Source: Bacteroidales bacterium (GTDB lineage Bacteria; Bacteroidota; Bacteroidia; Bacteroidales; P3). From it: a stretch of DNA of 63,701 bases. The notes under the pieces are model-generated. The model saw only the letters and a program-made list of their open reading frames with translations, had not been told where the DNA came from and made no database searches. The translations under genes and the position numbers were made by a program. This document shows, in pieces, positions 16,684 through 25,463 of the stretch. The DNA is taken from positions 1 to 63,701 of the forward strand of contig JAFXAD010000009.1 of the NCBI GenBank assembly GCA_017522065.1, in the 5' to 3' direction. Numbering within the stretch: the stretch's first letter is position 1; each line of letters opens with the position of its first letter.

Positions 16684-18750
16684 TCAGAGTGACAGTTTCA
16701 GTCCTGCAAAGATGGTGCGAGGCAGGGAGGGTCCGTAGATATACTGCGAGTCGCGCTCGTGACCGCTGTCGAGGTCGCGCTGGTAGCTGTCGAAGAGGTT
16801 CTGGATGCCGGCGTCGATTTGTAGCGTGGTGCTTTCGCCGCAGGGAATAGTGTAGGTGGCTTTGAGGGAGAGGTCGAAGAAGGATGGTGTGGTTTCACGG
16901 TGCACATGACCGTCGGCGCCGTGTTTGTCTTGTTCGGCGACGTGGTGGTAGACAATCATGGGACCTGTGAAGATGCCTGAGATGTTGAATTGCAGATGTT
17001 TGGTCGGGGAGTATATTCCGGTGAGGTAGGCATAGAGGTTGGGGGCGCGTTCCATGCGCTGTTCGTATATGCCTTCGTCCCATTCTTTGCCTTGTCCGCT
17101 GTATCGGCTGCTTTGCCAGGTGCCACCAATCTGCAGGCGCATTGTCTCCATGGGCGAAAGCGTCAGCTCGGCATTGAGGCCCTTGACGGTGGCTCCGTCG
17201 GCGTTACGCCGTTCGTAGTGGAGGTATCCGCTTGTGGTGTCGTCAAAGAGCAGCTCGTTGACGAAGGCGTCGGTGATGGATGTGTAGAAGCCTTCGATCA
17301 TGAGGTCGGCTTCGAGTTTGCCGATGTGGAAGCAGTAGTTGACCGATGCTGTTGCTGAATAGGAGCGTTCCATGTGCAGGTCGTCGGCATTGGTGATGCG
17401 GTAGAGTTCGCCGCCGACGGCACCGACGTGGAGGTCCTCGTCGTATACTTGGGGTGCGCGGAATCCTGTTGCGAAGCCGGTGCGGAGGGTGAGATGCGTC
17501 GTGGGTGCGTAGCGGAGGTTGAGTCGGGGACTGACAACGGGGGCATTGACGAGGGAGTGCTTGTCGATTCGTGCGCCGACGAGGAGGCCCCAACGACTTT
17601 GTTTCCATTCGTTCTGGAGGTAGGCGCTGACGATGCCGGTCTGTTGGTGCAGGGTGTCGGGCGAGCCGTATGTGTGGTCAGCGAGGCGGTCGAGGGTGTG
17701 TTCGAGTCCGGCTGTGAGCTCGGCGGGTGCGAACCAGAGTGTGTCGAAATGGCGGCTATAGAGGGCTCCATAGTTGAGGGTCAGCTCGTTGGTGTTGCCG
17801 TAGGCGGTACCGATGGGGTCGTTGTCTTCGCGTTCGCCGTAATAACTCTGACGGTCGACATGCTGCATCGAGGCGAAGAGGGAGGCGTGTCGTATCCCGT
17901 TGGAAGGCAGCCAGTCCCATTTCAGGTTGGCGCAGTGGATGTCGTGCTCGCCGCCTTCGGATATATGGGCCAATGGCGACGGGAGGTCGAGGCGGTCGCC
18001 ACCGCGACGGAAGTCGTGGATGTTGTGGTATTCGAGTCCGAGCTTGGTGACGTCTGAGGTGCGGATAAATCCCTTGAGTCCAAGCATGTGGGCTTTGAGG
18101 AGTCCCACTTCCGAGAATCCGTCGCCGTTGCGGTCGTAGGCGTCGCGATGGCGGTTGTGGCCGAAGATTGCGAGACCGGCACGACGGTCGCGGCTAAGCA
18201 CGGAGGCGTTGAACTGGTTGGAGAGGTCGATGGCGGAGCCTCCGACAAGGCGAGTGGTGTTGGCGATTGAGGCTTCGTTGGCGAGGGGCTCGCGGGTGAT
18301 GACGTTGACGACGCCGGCAATGGCGTTGCTGCCGTAGAGGGCGGAGCCGCCGCCACGAAGGATTTCGACGCGGTCAATAAGGGCTGTGGGCAGTTGGTCG
18401 AGGAGGTAGACACCCACCAGGGAGCTGTTGACTGGACGGCTGTCGATGAGAATCTGCGAGTAGGCCTGACCGAGACCGTTGATACGCAGCTCGTTGGAGC
18501 CGCAGTTCTGGCATGTGTTTTCGACTCTCAGGCCTGTGCCTAAGCGCAGGCTTTCGCCAAGGCTGACGGCGGAGAGGGCTTCCATTTGGTTTTTGTCGAC
18601 GACGCCGACTGCTTGGGGTGCTTCGCCTCGTGAGGTGGCGTGTTGTGTGGCGGTGACAACGACTTGCCGTAGTCTGATGGTGTCGCTGTGGCTCTGGGCA
18701 GAAGCCCCAAGGGTGATGAGGGTAAATATGGTGAAGAATATTTTTTTCAT
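16684..18750 (-). CDS. TonB-dependent receptor, probable metal or metallophore uptake
   Basis: 688 residues: signal peptide (MKKIFFTIFTLITLGASAQS), TonB-box-like stretch RQVVVTATQ, plug domain with SLGESLRLGTGLRVE, then CQNCGSNELRINGLG, ALYGSNAIAGVVNVITREP, and a 22-strand barrel ending in RTIFAGLKLSL. The CxxCG motif in the plug is typical of a subgroup of Bacteroidota receptors of CirA/BtuB type. The gene upstream encodes a His- and Cys-rich exported protein, which points to a metal (copper, zinc, cobalt) or metal complex as ligand; this is inference. Start at ATG 18750 is followed by a perfect signal peptide. Confidence 0.9.
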   Translation of the reverse strand: MKKIFFTIFTLITLGASAQSHSDTIRLRQVVVTATQHATSRGEAPQAVGVVDKNQMEALSAVSLGESLRLGTGLRVENTCQNCGSNELRINGLGQAYSQILIDSRPVNSSLVGVYLLDQLPTALIDRVEILRGGGSALYGSNAIAGVVNVITREPLANEASIANTTRLVGGSAIDLSNQFNASVLSRDRRAGLAIFGHNRHRDAYDRNGDGFSEVGLLKAHMLGLKGFIRTSDVTKLGLEYHNIHDFRRGGDRLDLPSPLAHISEGGEHDIHCANLKWDWLPSNGIRHASLFASMQHVDRQSYYGEREDNDPIGTAYGNTNELTLNYGALYSRHFDTLWFAPAELTAGLEHTLDRLADHTYGSPDTLHQQTGIVSAYLQNEWKQSRWGLLVGARIDKHSLVNAPVVSPRLNLRYAPTTHLTLRTGFATGFRAPQVYDEDLHVGAVGGELYRITNADDLHMERSYSATASVNYCFHIGKLEADLMIEGFYTSITDAFVNELLFDDTTSGYLHYERRNADGATVKGLNAELTLSPMETMRLQIGGTWQSSRYSGQGKEWDEGIYEQRMERAPNLYAYLTGIYSPTKHLQFNISGIFTGPMIVYHHVAEQDKHGADGHVHRETTPSFFDLSLKATYTIPCGESTTLQIDAGIQNLFDSYQRDLDSGHERDSQYIYGPSLPRTIFAGLKLSL

Positions 18751-18754
18751 TTTT

Positions 18755-18905
18755 GAAAGGGGTTGAAAGGTTGAAGGGTTAAAGGGTTAAATGGGTTTGA
18801 TGGGTTTGATGGGTTTGATGGGTTTGATGGGTTGAGAAATTGAAGACTACAACCTGTAAATCTTAACTTTAACTTTAACCTTAACTTTAACGTTAAATTT
18901 TTTTT
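18755..18905 (-). repeat. Leader repeat of the TonB receptor gene with 9-bp tandem units
   Basis: Next to the start codon lies the CCTTTCAACCC-type tract. From 18787 to 18833 the plus strand repeats GGGTTTGAT about four to five times in perfect 9-bp steps, followed at 18860-18895 by TTAACTTTAACC units. Only the third module of the composite repeat is present. The perfect 9-bp units could vary in number by slippage and change the leader length. Confidence 0.7.
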
Positions 18906-19131
18906 AACTGTTCCGTATCTGAGCGGAATGGGTTTATAAGATCTGCCAGTCCTCGCAAATTGATGCCGGTGGCCTTGTGGAGCCGGCAATGCGAGCGGGC
19001 GATTTTATAAACGGGCGAATTGATAGCAATGTTTGGTCGCATCGATTTTGCGATGCAGCCAATCAACATGTACTATATTCGATTAATTGTGTGGGGGAAT
19101 GGGTGTTTGCAAATGCTTACCGTGCAGATGC
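18906..19131. other. Unassigned intergenic segment between His-rich gene and TonB receptor
   Basis: About 225 bases without a convincing gene. It contains a GCCGG...CCGGC inverted pair near 18965-18987 and a direct repeat CTTACCGTGCAGATG at 19117-19141. I looked for a cobalamin riboswitch because of the adjacent receptor and did not find the B12 box. Confidence 0.4.
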
Positions 19132-19464
19132 TTACCGTGCAGCCTGTTGCGGAGGTGCCCGCAGATGGGGCTCTGCAAATTGTTGGTGGACTACATGTTT
19201 GGTGAGATGATTGGACTGGAGTGGTTGTGCAGCCAATTTGAAGAAAGGATTGCCTGTAGCAGTGGGGGTGTAGTCCTGCCCGAGGATGTGACAATAGAGG
19301 CAATCGTTGTGGTGATGGTGTTGTGATTCGAAGTGTCCGACACATTGCAGGCAGTAGTCTTCGATGTCCAGCGTGTCATGATGCACATGTACTGCTGGCA
19401 GAATAACCAGCGGCAGATATGTTACGAGTAGTATAAACGCCGCAATATGAGACTTTTGGTGCAT
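19132..19464 (-). CDS. Small His/Cys-rich exported or membrane protein
   Basis: I start it at ATG 19464 (MHQKSHIAAFILLVTYLPLV), 110 residues, because a -7 element at 19487-19495 lies just upstream. One hydrophobic N-terminal segment (signal or anchor) is followed by HVHHDTLDIEDYCLQCVGHF, SQHHHHNDCLYCHILGQDY and a basic tail. Two CxxC motifs and three His clusters are a clear metal-binding pattern and recall DUF2946-like proteins found near copper genes. It precedes the TonB receptor on the same strand, so both may serve import or sensing of one metal. The metal is not determined. Confidence 0.78.
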   Translation of the reverse strand: MHQKSHIAAFILLVTYLPLVILPAVHVHHDTLDIEDYCLQCVGHFESQHHHHNDCLYCHILGQDYTPTATGNPFFKLAAQPLQSNHLTKHVVHQQFAEPHLRAPPQQAAR

Positions 19465-19486
19465 TTGTCGTCTTCGTTTTCGTGAT

Positions 19487-19495
19487 GCAAATATA
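19487..19495 (-). promoter_or_regulatory. -7 element for the His/Cys-rich gene
   Basis: Minus-strand TATATTTGC (plus strand GCAAATATA) 22 bases before ATG 19464. It decides the start against an ATG further upstream. Confidence 0.65.
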
Positions 19496-19499
19496 CGAA

Positions 19500-19672
19500 A
19501 AAAGTTGAAAAGGGTGGAGGGTTTGAGGGTTTGCTCCACTTCGGTCGCAGGCCTGTAAGCAGGCAGGGAGGGTTGGAGGAATGAAAGTTGTTTTCGTTTT
19601 CGTCTTCGTTTTCGTCTTCGTTTTCGTCTTTGTTTTTGTCTTCGTCTTCGTTTTCGTTTTTGTACGAAGTTG
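19500..19672 (-). repeat. Composite leader repeat ahead of the His/Cys-rich gene
   Basis: In coding direction: AAAACGAA/AAGACGAA tract (19585-19672), palindromic block (19530-19571; plus strand TTTGCTCCACTTCGGTCGCA), short CCTCAAACCCTCCACCC tract, then the promoter at 19487. As at 22453, the repeat lies upstream of the promoter here rather than inside the leader. Confidence 0.8.
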
Positions 19673-19677
19673 AAGGT

Positions 19678-20049
19678 TTAGTCGTTTTTTGCATTAGGGA
19701 CGGCGAAGAGGACGGTCAGTGCGCCTATGGCACCGGCAATGAGGACGATGGGTCGTGCCACTGAGCCGGCTGGGATAAAGACAAAGACGGACAGGAGCAC
19801 GAAGAAAACCATGACGCCTACGGCTCCGGCTTTTTGTGTGGCTGTCATGCCTCCGCGACGCTGGTAGGAACGAATATAGGTCCCGAGCCATGAGGAGAGA
19901 AGCCATTGCTGCAGTCGTGGCGACGAGCGATAGAAGAGCCACGAGGCTAACAAAAGGAAGGGTGTGGTGGGCAATCCGGGCACCACCACACCCATCGTTC
20001 CGAGTCCTACGCAAATGATGCCAAGGACAATAAAAATGGATCGTTTCAT
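19678..20049 (-). CDS. DUF454/YbaN family inner-membrane protein
   Basis: 123 residues, two to three membrane helices, with the family signature GTMGVVVPGLPTTPFLLLAS near residues 17-36 and SWLFYRSSPRLQQWL after it. YbaN proteins are widespread small membrane proteins without a proven function. The start codon overlaps the flavin reductase stop by ATGA, so the two are translationally coupled. Confidence 0.9.
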   Translation of the reverse strand: MKRSIFIVLGIICVGLGTMGVVVPGLPTTPFLLLASWLFYRSSPRLQQWLLSSWLGTYIRSYQRRGGMTATQKAGAVGVMVFFVLLSVFVFIPAGSVARPIVLIAGAIGALTVLFAVPNAKND

Positions 20050-20621
20050 TTCTGTTTGGCCAATGCTGCTCCGGCATTCCAGGCTTTGCCTACCTGTTCA
20101 CCACTGATGTAGTATCCGTTCTGGAACTGGTCGAAGGTGAGGGCATTGAGTTTAGAGGGGTCTACTTTACCGTTAGCGGCGAGCACTTTTTCGTCGGCAG
20201 CGACATTAATGATGCGTCCAACGATGCAGTGGAGGTTCTCGGTATTGACCTCTTCGGCGAGTTCACATTCCATCACGAGAGGGAATTCGTCGACGATGGG
20301 GGCGTTGACGTGGCTGCTGCGGGTGGCGTGGTAGCCTGTGCGTTCGAACTTGTCGGGGGTCTTGTTGCCTGTGGCTATGCCAAAGTAGTCGGCGACATCC
20401 ATGTGGTCGCGGTCGGCGATGCTGACGGTGAAGGCTTTGGTGGCCAGTATGTTTTTAGTGGTTTTGTGGTCTTTGCCGATGAAGAGGGCTATTTTGTCCA
20501 TGTCGCAGATCATGCCCCAAGCGGCATTCATGACGTTGACGCGGCCGCTTTCGTCGTAGGCGGCGACCATAAGTACCGGCATCGGATATACGGCCGGCAG
20601 AATTCCAAGATCTTTTTTCAT
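20046..20621 (-). CDS. Flavin reductase family protein
   Basis: 191 residues with the FMN-binding split-barrel pattern: MPVLMVAAYDESGRVNVMNA, AWGMICDMDKIALFIG, then TTKNILATKAFTVSIAD. These enzymes bind FMN and pass electrons from NAD(P)H, or act as flavoredoxins, in the cytoplasm. The donor and acceptor are not visible. It is the first gene of a two-gene unit with the DUF454 gene; 15 bases upstream of its start begins a short AACCCT tract (module three of the leader repeat, 20630-20655). Confidence 0.9.
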   Translation of the reverse strand: MKKDLGILPAVYPMPVLMVAAYDESGRVNVMNAAWGMICDMDKIALFIGKDHKTTKNILATKAFTVSIADRDHMDVADYFGIATGNKTPDKFERTGYHATRSSHVNAPIVDEFPLVMECELAEEVNTENLHCIVGRIINVAADEKVLAANGKVDPSKLNALTFDQFQNGYYISGEQVGKAWNAGAALAKQK

Positions 20622-20666
20622 TGTTTAGTGGGGTTAAAAGGGTTGGAGGGTTTTAGAGTTTAGAGC

Positions 20667-20775
20667 ACCTCTAATAATTATTTAAAACGGCGAATTGTAC
20701 GAATTAATCGAACTGATATTTATAAATTTGTTTTGCTAACAAAACGCGAATTAAACGAATTTTAAAGATTACCTT
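20667..20775 (-). repeat. MITE-like interspersed repeat, copy 2 (reverse orientation)
   Basis: Plus strand begins ACCTCTAATAATT and continues AAAACGGCGAATTGTACGAA, the reverse complement of the right half of copies 1 and 4. The inner GTTTTGC-GCAAAAC-like inverted motif is seen as TTTGTTTTGCTAACAAAAC. The far end is degenerate (AAAGATTACC instead of AGAGGTTACC). Confidence 0.65.
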
Positions 20776-20844
20776 TAAGAGTTTTAGGGGTTTTATACAA
20801 AACGAGAATTAATCGAATTATTGTGGTTGGCATGAAATAAAAAA

Positions 20845-20866
20845 TCCCGTAGCGTGCGCTGCGGGA
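20845..20866 (-). terminator. Terminator of the DUF362 gene
   Basis: Nine-pair stem TCCCGTAGCG/CGCTGCGGGA with a four-base loop; on the minus strand it is followed by a T-rich run (plus strand AAATAAAAAA). Confidence 0.8.
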
Positions 20867-20887
20867 CTTTGAAATTGGTGTATGTCG

Positions 20888-21868
20888 TTAGTCGATGCTG
20901 ACGATGTGATACTTGCGAGTGCCGAGACCGATTTTTTCGGCGTGTTCGACGGTGTGGATACCGTGCTGCTTCTCGATGCGCTGAATGAGGGCAGTATTGT
21001 CGTCGCCTTCAGTGTTCTTGTGGTTGTATACGAGGTCGAGGCAAGCCTGGTCGAGTGCTACGGGGTCGGTCGAGGCGAGGATGCCGATATTCTTCAGCTC
21101 GGGGGCGTGGGGGTTGCCGTCGCAGTCGCAGTCGATCGAGATGTTGTTCATGACGTTGATGTAGACGATGCCATTGCGACCGGTGAAGTAGTTGTGTACG
21201 CCTTGCGAAGCGGCAGCCATACTCTCGAGGAAGCCGTCCTGGTCGTCGTCAATCCATTCGGTGGTGCTGCGTCCGGCGCTGTGGATGTAGAGTTTGCCGG
21301 CAGTGGAGGCTACGCCGATGCTCTGGTTCTTGAGGACTCCACCGTAGCCACCCATGGCGTGACCCTTGAAGTGAGCGAGGTTGATCATGAAATCGTAGTT
21401 GGCCAAGTGGCTGCCGACGATATCGTACTTGATGTGTGTGGTGTCGACCACGGGGATCTGCATGGTGCCTTCCTCGTCCATGAGGTCGAAGGGAGCGATG
21501 TCGAGGAATCCGTGTTCGCGGATGGTCTTCCAGTGCGCCTTGGTGTCCATGCGGGTGCCGGGATAGGCGGTGTTGCACTCTACAAGGGTGCCGTTCACGC
21601 TCTTGACGAAGTCGCCGATGAGGGCGGGTTGCAGATAGTGGGTGTTGCCACCTTCGCCGGAGCTGATTTTCACGGCTACACGTCCTTCGGCTTTGACGCC
21701 GAGGGCTTCGTAGATCTTGATGAGCGATTGGGGAGTGATTTCGGTAGTCATGTAGACTGTTGCGCCTTCTTCGACAACGGCGGTGGTGTCGACGGCGGGT
21801 TGGCTGTTACCTTTGCAGCTGCAGAGCATCAGGGCTGCTGCTGCGAGCATAAATAGGGTTCTTTTCAT
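20888..21868 (-). CDS. DUF362 domain lipoprotein
   Basis: 326 residues. The signal sequence ends in the lipobox MLCSCKGN. The body has the DUF362 layout: SGEGGNTHYLQPALIGDFVK, then HFKGHAMGGYGGVLKN and later DCDCDGNPHAPELKNIGILA with STDPVALDQACLDLV. DUF362 proteins often carry ferredoxin-like clusters; here only the first part is present and the late Cys residues are few. It appears to be a surface or periplasmic single-gene unit with its own promoter and terminator. Function unknown. Confidence 0.88.
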   Translation of the reverse strand: MKRTLFMLAAAALMLCSCKGNSQPAVDTTAVVEEGATVYMTTEITPQSLIKIYEALGVKAEGRVAVKISSGEGGNTHYLQPALIGDFVKSVNGTLVECNTAYPGTRMDTKAHWKTIREHGFLDIAPFDLMDEEGTMQIPVVDTTHIKYDIVGSHLANYDFMINLAHFKGHAMGGYGGVLKNQSIGVASTAGKLYIHSAGRSTTEWIDDDQDGFLESMAAASQGVHNYFTGRNGIVYINVMNNISIDCDCDGNPHAPELKNIGILASTDPVALDQACLDLVYNHKNTEGDDNTALIQRIEKQHGIHTVEHAEKIGLGTRKYHIVSID

Positions 21869-21936
21869 AATTTAGTTTTATAATAAGATGTTAAATATTA
21901 ACTGTTTATTCTGAAAAAGCTATTCTTTTTGTGAAT

Positions 21937-21945
21937 GCAAAAATA
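21937..21945 (-). promoter_or_regulatory. -7 element for the DUF362 gene
   Basis: Minus-strand TATTTTTGC (plus GCAAAAATA) about 70 bases before ATG 21868. Confidence 0.6.
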
Positions 21946-22029
21946 CATGTTTTATAAAATGTATGTGTTATACATTTTACTTCATTTTTTTCATATTTTG
22001 CATCACCCGTTTTCGTGAGGCAGCGAAAA

Positions 22030-22440
22030 AAACTTCGTACGAAAAAAAACTTCGTACGAAAACGAAAACAACTTTGTACGAAAACGAAAACGAAAACGAA
22101 AACAACTTTGTACGAAAACGAAAACTAAAACGAAAACAACTCTCAACCCTTTCTGCCTGCTTGCAGGCTTGCGACCGAAGTGGAGCAAACCCTTTCAACC
22201 TTTTCAACCCTCCAACCCTTCCTGCCTGCTTGCAGGCCTGCGACCGAAGAGGAGCAAACCTTTAACCTTTCTGCCTGCTTGCAGGCTTGCGACCGAAGTG
22301 GAGCAAACCTTTAACCTTTATCCTTTAACCTTTAATCTTTAATCTTTAATCTTTAACCTTTAACCTTTCTGCCTGCTTGCAGGCCTGCGACCGAAGTGGA
22401 GCAAACCTTTAACCTTTAACCCTTTCACCCCTTTCAAACC
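22030..22440 (+). repeat. Longest composite leader repeat, four palindromic blocks
   Basis: The 724-base gap between the divergent DUF362 and ABC genes contains no gene. In plus direction it reads: a tract of GTACGAAAACG units with TTCGTACGAA palindromes (22036-22140); four palindromic blocks (22155-22188, 22222-22258, 22271-22308, 22369-22408), each with CCTGCTTGCAGG and GACCGAAGNGGAGCAAA; and CCTTTAACC/ATCTTTA tracts between and after. Then follow the promoter at 22453 and about 130 bases of unique leader. The orientation agrees only with the plus-strand gene. Confidence 0.82.
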
Positions 22441-22452
22441 TTCAAATTTTTG

Positions 22453-22461
22453 TATATTTGC
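22453..22461 (+). promoter_or_regulatory. -7 element for the ABC transporter gene
   Basis: TATATTTGC immediately after the composite repeat. The transcript would have a leader of about 125 nt before ATG 22593. Confidence 0.6.
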
Positions 22462-22592
22462 AAAGTTTTCATGCGATACGTTTTTGACTTTATGTTTCCT
22501 TTATTTAGTTTTAAATCATGCGGTTAGCTGTGGATGGAGGTGCCACGTAATTAGACAATTTTTTTTATAAACATATCACAACTTTATTTCTG

Positions 22593-24044
22593 ATGAAGAA
22601 AATACTACTATTGCTTTTTGTCGCCTGCATGGTTGCGTGCGGGCATAAGGCGGAACCGACGGTCACGCTGGAATCGGAAGCCGACATTGCGGGCAAGCGT
22701 GTCGGATACACGTCGGGTACTATTTACGAACTGATGTTTTCGCCGCGTACCGACATCGAGAAGTTCAGTTTCAACATGCAGTCCGATGCCATCGAAGCCC
22801 TCGTCAAGGGTCAGGTGGACGTTGTCCTCGACGACGACTGCAACATTCCCAAGGACGAACAACGCCGCCTGGGCGTGCGGCTGGTTTTGCATGGCGAGAA
22901 GAGTTTTGAATGTGCTTTTGCTATGCACAAGGACAGCAAGGCGCTGTGTGAAGGACTGAGTTTGTTTATCGACAGCCTGCGGTCGACTGGCGAGTTGCAG
23001 TCGATCTACAATCGCTGGTTCGAGTCCGATGTTCCGGGCGAGGTGAGGATGCCCGATTTTGGCCCCAAACCGCAGGGCGAACCTCTGCGCGCCGCTATGG
23101 GCACTACTATGCCGCCGGTCTCTTTCCCCGTCGGCAGCGAAGGATGCGGCTTCGAACCTGAAATACTGACGCGATATGCCTATTCTGTCGGACGGCCTAT
23201 TGAGATTCAGTTTCTGCCGACAGGATCGGCAATAGCGGCATTGCAGAGCAAGAAGGTCGACTTCCTTGGTGGTGCCATTTTCATTACCGAAGAGCGTCAG
23301 AAAACCATGCTTTTCTCTGCCTCGCACTTCAGCGCCCATCCCGGATATTTCGTAAAGGACGCATCAATGCAAGCAAATGTGTCGTTCGGCGACCGCATGA
23401 AGAATGCCGTCAAAAACAACCTCGTCGTCGAGGACCGCTGGCGCTACATCACTGACGGACTTTGGGAGACGGTAAAGATTTCTGTTTTTGCCATACTGCT
23501 GGGCACAGTTTTCGGTTGCGGCATCTGCTGGATGCGCATGAGCCGACGCAAATGGCTGAGCGTCACGGCAAAGGTGTATATCGACCTGATGCGTGGCATA
23601 CCTATGCTTGTGCTTCTGATGATAATGTTCTACGTCGTCCTTGCCAAGGTCGGCGTCGGTGCCACTACGGTAGCAGTGGTGGCCTTTGCTCTCAACTTCG
23701 CGGCATACGTCAGCGAGATGTTCCGCACGGCAATAGGGGCTGTAGGCAAAGGCCAGACGGAGGCCGGACTGGCGTTGGGTTTCACCCGTTGGCAGACGTT
23801 CATCCATATCGTTGCGCCACAGGCACTGCGCAATGTGATGCCCGTATACAAGGGCGAAGCCATCTCGTTGGTGAAGAACACGTCGATTGTCGGCTACATT
23901 GCCATACAAGACCTTACGCGAGCCAGCGACATGATTAGAACCCGCACTTTCGATGCCTTTTTCCCATTGCTTTTGGTGACAATAATATACTTTATCATCG
24001 CATGGGTGCTGGGAAAACTGCTCGATTTGGCCATAAAGAAGTGA
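22593..24044 (+). CDS. Amino-acid ABC transporter, fused substrate-binding protein and permease
   Basis: 483 residues. A lipoprotein signal (MKKILLLLFVACMVACG) leads into a bilobed solute-binding domain of the polar amino acid type (about 25-265, with QSDAIEALVKGQVDVVLDD and SIYNRWFE), then a GlnP/HisM-type permease from about 285 with five helices and the conserved EAA loop EAGLALGFTRWQTFIHIVAP. Fusion of binding protein and permease keeps the receptor tethered to the membrane. Substrate is probably a polar amino acid such as glutamine; specificity cannot be read. The matching ATPase gene follows at 24355 but a MITE-like repeat separates them by 310 bases. Confidence 0.92.
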   Translation: MKKILLLLFVACMVACGHKAEPTVTLESEADIAGKRVGYTSGTIYELMFSPRTDIEKFSFNMQSDAIEALVKGQVDVVLDDDCNIPKDEQRRLGVRLVLHGEKSFECAFAMHKDSKALCEGLSLFIDSLRSTGELQSIYNRWFESDVPGEVRMPDFGPKPQGEPLRAAMGTTMPPVSFPVGSEGCGFEPEILTRYAYSVGRPIEIQFLPTGSAIAALQSKKVDFLGGAIFITEERQKTMLFSASHFSAHPGYFVKDASMQANVSFGDRMKNAVKNNLVVEDRWRYITDGLWETVKISVFAILLGTVFGCGICWMRMSRRKWLSVTAKVYIDLMRGIPMLVLLMIMFYVVLAKVGVGATTVAVVAFALNFAAYVSEMFRTAIGAVGKGQTEAGLALGFTRWQTFIHIVAPQALRNVMPVYKGEAISLVKNTSIVGYIAIQDLTRASDMIRTRTFDAFFPLLLVTIIYFIIAWVLGKLLDLAIKK

Positions 24045-24075
24045 GTTAAATTAAAAATTAAAATTAATAAAGGGT

Positions 24076-24232
24076 ACCTCTGATAATTTCTTTTCAAACG
24101 GCGAATAAATACTTGTAAACCTTAACCTTATTTTGAACACGAATAAAAACAAATAACACGAATGGATTTCTACAACCCAATGAATTTGTTTTGCAAGCAA
24201 AACACTAATCAAACGAATTATAGTGGTTACCT
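24076..24232 (+). repeat. MITE-like interspersed repeat, copy 3, inside the ABC operon
   Basis: Begins ACCTCTGATAATTTCTTTTC and contains AAACGGCGAA and TTTGTTTTGCAAGCAAAAC, ends near TAGTGGTTACC. It lies between the permease and ATPase genes of one transporter. Between 24277 and 24345 follow two further AT-rich units reading GAACACGAATAAATATTTAT and GAGCACGAATAAATATTTAT. Confidence 0.65.
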
Positions 24233-24354
24233 TAATTATTATTCTCATAAATGAGAATTCTAAAATTTCAATATTTTGAACACGAATAAATATTTATAAA
24301 CCTTAACTTTTATTTTGAGCACGAATAAATATTTATAAAGTTAAATTTTTAGAA

Positions 24355-25440
24355 ATGATTACTGTAAAGCATCTTACCAAACAATATATTGATCCGGACG
24401 GTTCTGTTTTCCAAGTACTGAAAGATGTCAACTGCGAAATCGAACGCGGCGAAGTAATAAGCATTATCGGACCTTCGGGTACGGGCAAGAGTACCTTCCT
24501 CCGTGCCCTCAATCTCTTGGACCCGCCCACCAGCGGCGAAATTCTTTGGAATGGCGAGAACATCCTTGCCAAAGGCTACCCCCTCAACAAGTTTCGTCAG
24601 AAGATGGGCATGGTGTTCCAGAGTTTCAACCTCTTCGAGCATCTGAGCATTCTCGACAATGTGACATTGGGACCTATGAAACTGCTGGGCCTGTCGCGTT
24701 CGCAAGCAGAGGAGGAGGCAATGACCATGCTGCGCAAGGTGGGCATGGGCGAGAAGGCAGCCTCGATGCCGGGCGACCTGTCGGGTGGGCAGAAGCAGCG
24801 CGTGGCTATAGCACGTAGTCTGGCCATGCACCCCGATGCCATCCTTTTCGACGAGCCGACGTCGGCACTCGACCCGACGATGGTGGGCGAGGTGCTCAGC
24901 GTAATGCGGCAATTGGCAAGCGAGGGGATGACGATGCTCATCGTAACCCACGAGATGAAGTTCGCCCGCAACGTGAGCACTCGTGTATTCTTTATGAATG
25001 AAGGAATTATCTATGAGGACGGAACCCCTGAGCAGATATTCGAACATCCGGTCCATAGTGCGACGAAGGCGTTCGTGCAGCGCATCCACAAACTGGTGTT
25101 CGAGGTCGACGGAGCCGATTTCGACATGCTCGACGCGAAGTCGCAGATGGGGCGTTTCTGCATAAAATATAATGTAGCATCGAAGGTCGAAGCCGCCAAT
25201 CGGATTGTCGACCTGATGGGCCAGTCGGTGATGTCGCGTCTATATCCCTACACCTTGCGCCTGACACACAGCGAGCAGACTGAGGTGACGGCCCTCGACT
25301 TCATGAAAGAGAATATTCAGGATTCGCCGCTGCGGATGCCGCAAACCGACAGCACCCTTCTTGACAAGCTTCGCGAACACTGCCAAGAGATTGTCGAAGA
25401 ACCGACAACGCGCGGATTCAGAGTGAAGTTTATACTCTGA
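24355..25440 (+). CDS. Amino-acid ABC transporter ATP-binding protein with C-terminal extension
   Basis: 361 residues. Residues 1-245 are a complete GlnQ/HisP ATPase: Walker [10 protein letters not shown] (about 39-47), Q-loop, signature [15 protein letters not shown], Walker [14 protein letters not shown] and switch His in THEMKFA. The remaining 115 residues ([20 protein letters not shown] to the end) are not part of normal GlnQ and carry no motif I recognise; a regulatory ACT-like or ligand-sensing domain is possible. It works with the fused permease at 22593-24044 at the inner membrane. Confidence 0.92.
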   Translation: MITVKHLTKQYIDPDGSVFQVLKDVNCEIERGEVISIIGPSGTGKSTFLRALNLLDPPTSGEILWNGENILAKGYPLNKFRQKMGMVFQSFNLFEHLSILDNVTLGPMKLLGLSRSQAEEEAMTMLRKVGMGEKAASMPGDLSGGQKQRVAIARSLAMHPDAILFDEPTSALDPTMVGEVLSVMRQLASEGMTMLIVTHEMKFARNVSTRVFFMNEGIIYEDGTPEQIFEHPVHSATKAFVQRIHKLVFEVDGADFDMLDAKSQMGRFCIKYNVASKVEAANRIVDLMGQSVMSRLYPYTLRLTHSEQTEVTALDFMKENIQDSPLRMPQTDSTLLDKLREHCQEIVEEPTTRGFRVKFIL

Positions 25441-25463
25441 TAGGGAACGCTTAATGTATGTAA

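Noticed and set aside
18906-19131. Cobalamin or other riboswitch ahead of the TonB receptor
   Set aside because: No B12 box or other known aptamer core could be found in either direction.
20882-21856. Plus-strand open frame opposite the DUF362 gene
   Set aside because: Antisense shadow with Val/Asp-rich nonsense composition.
22155-22408. CRISPR array
   Set aside because: Repeated blocks are unevenly spaced, separated by low-complexity tracts instead of unique spacers, and no cas gene is near.
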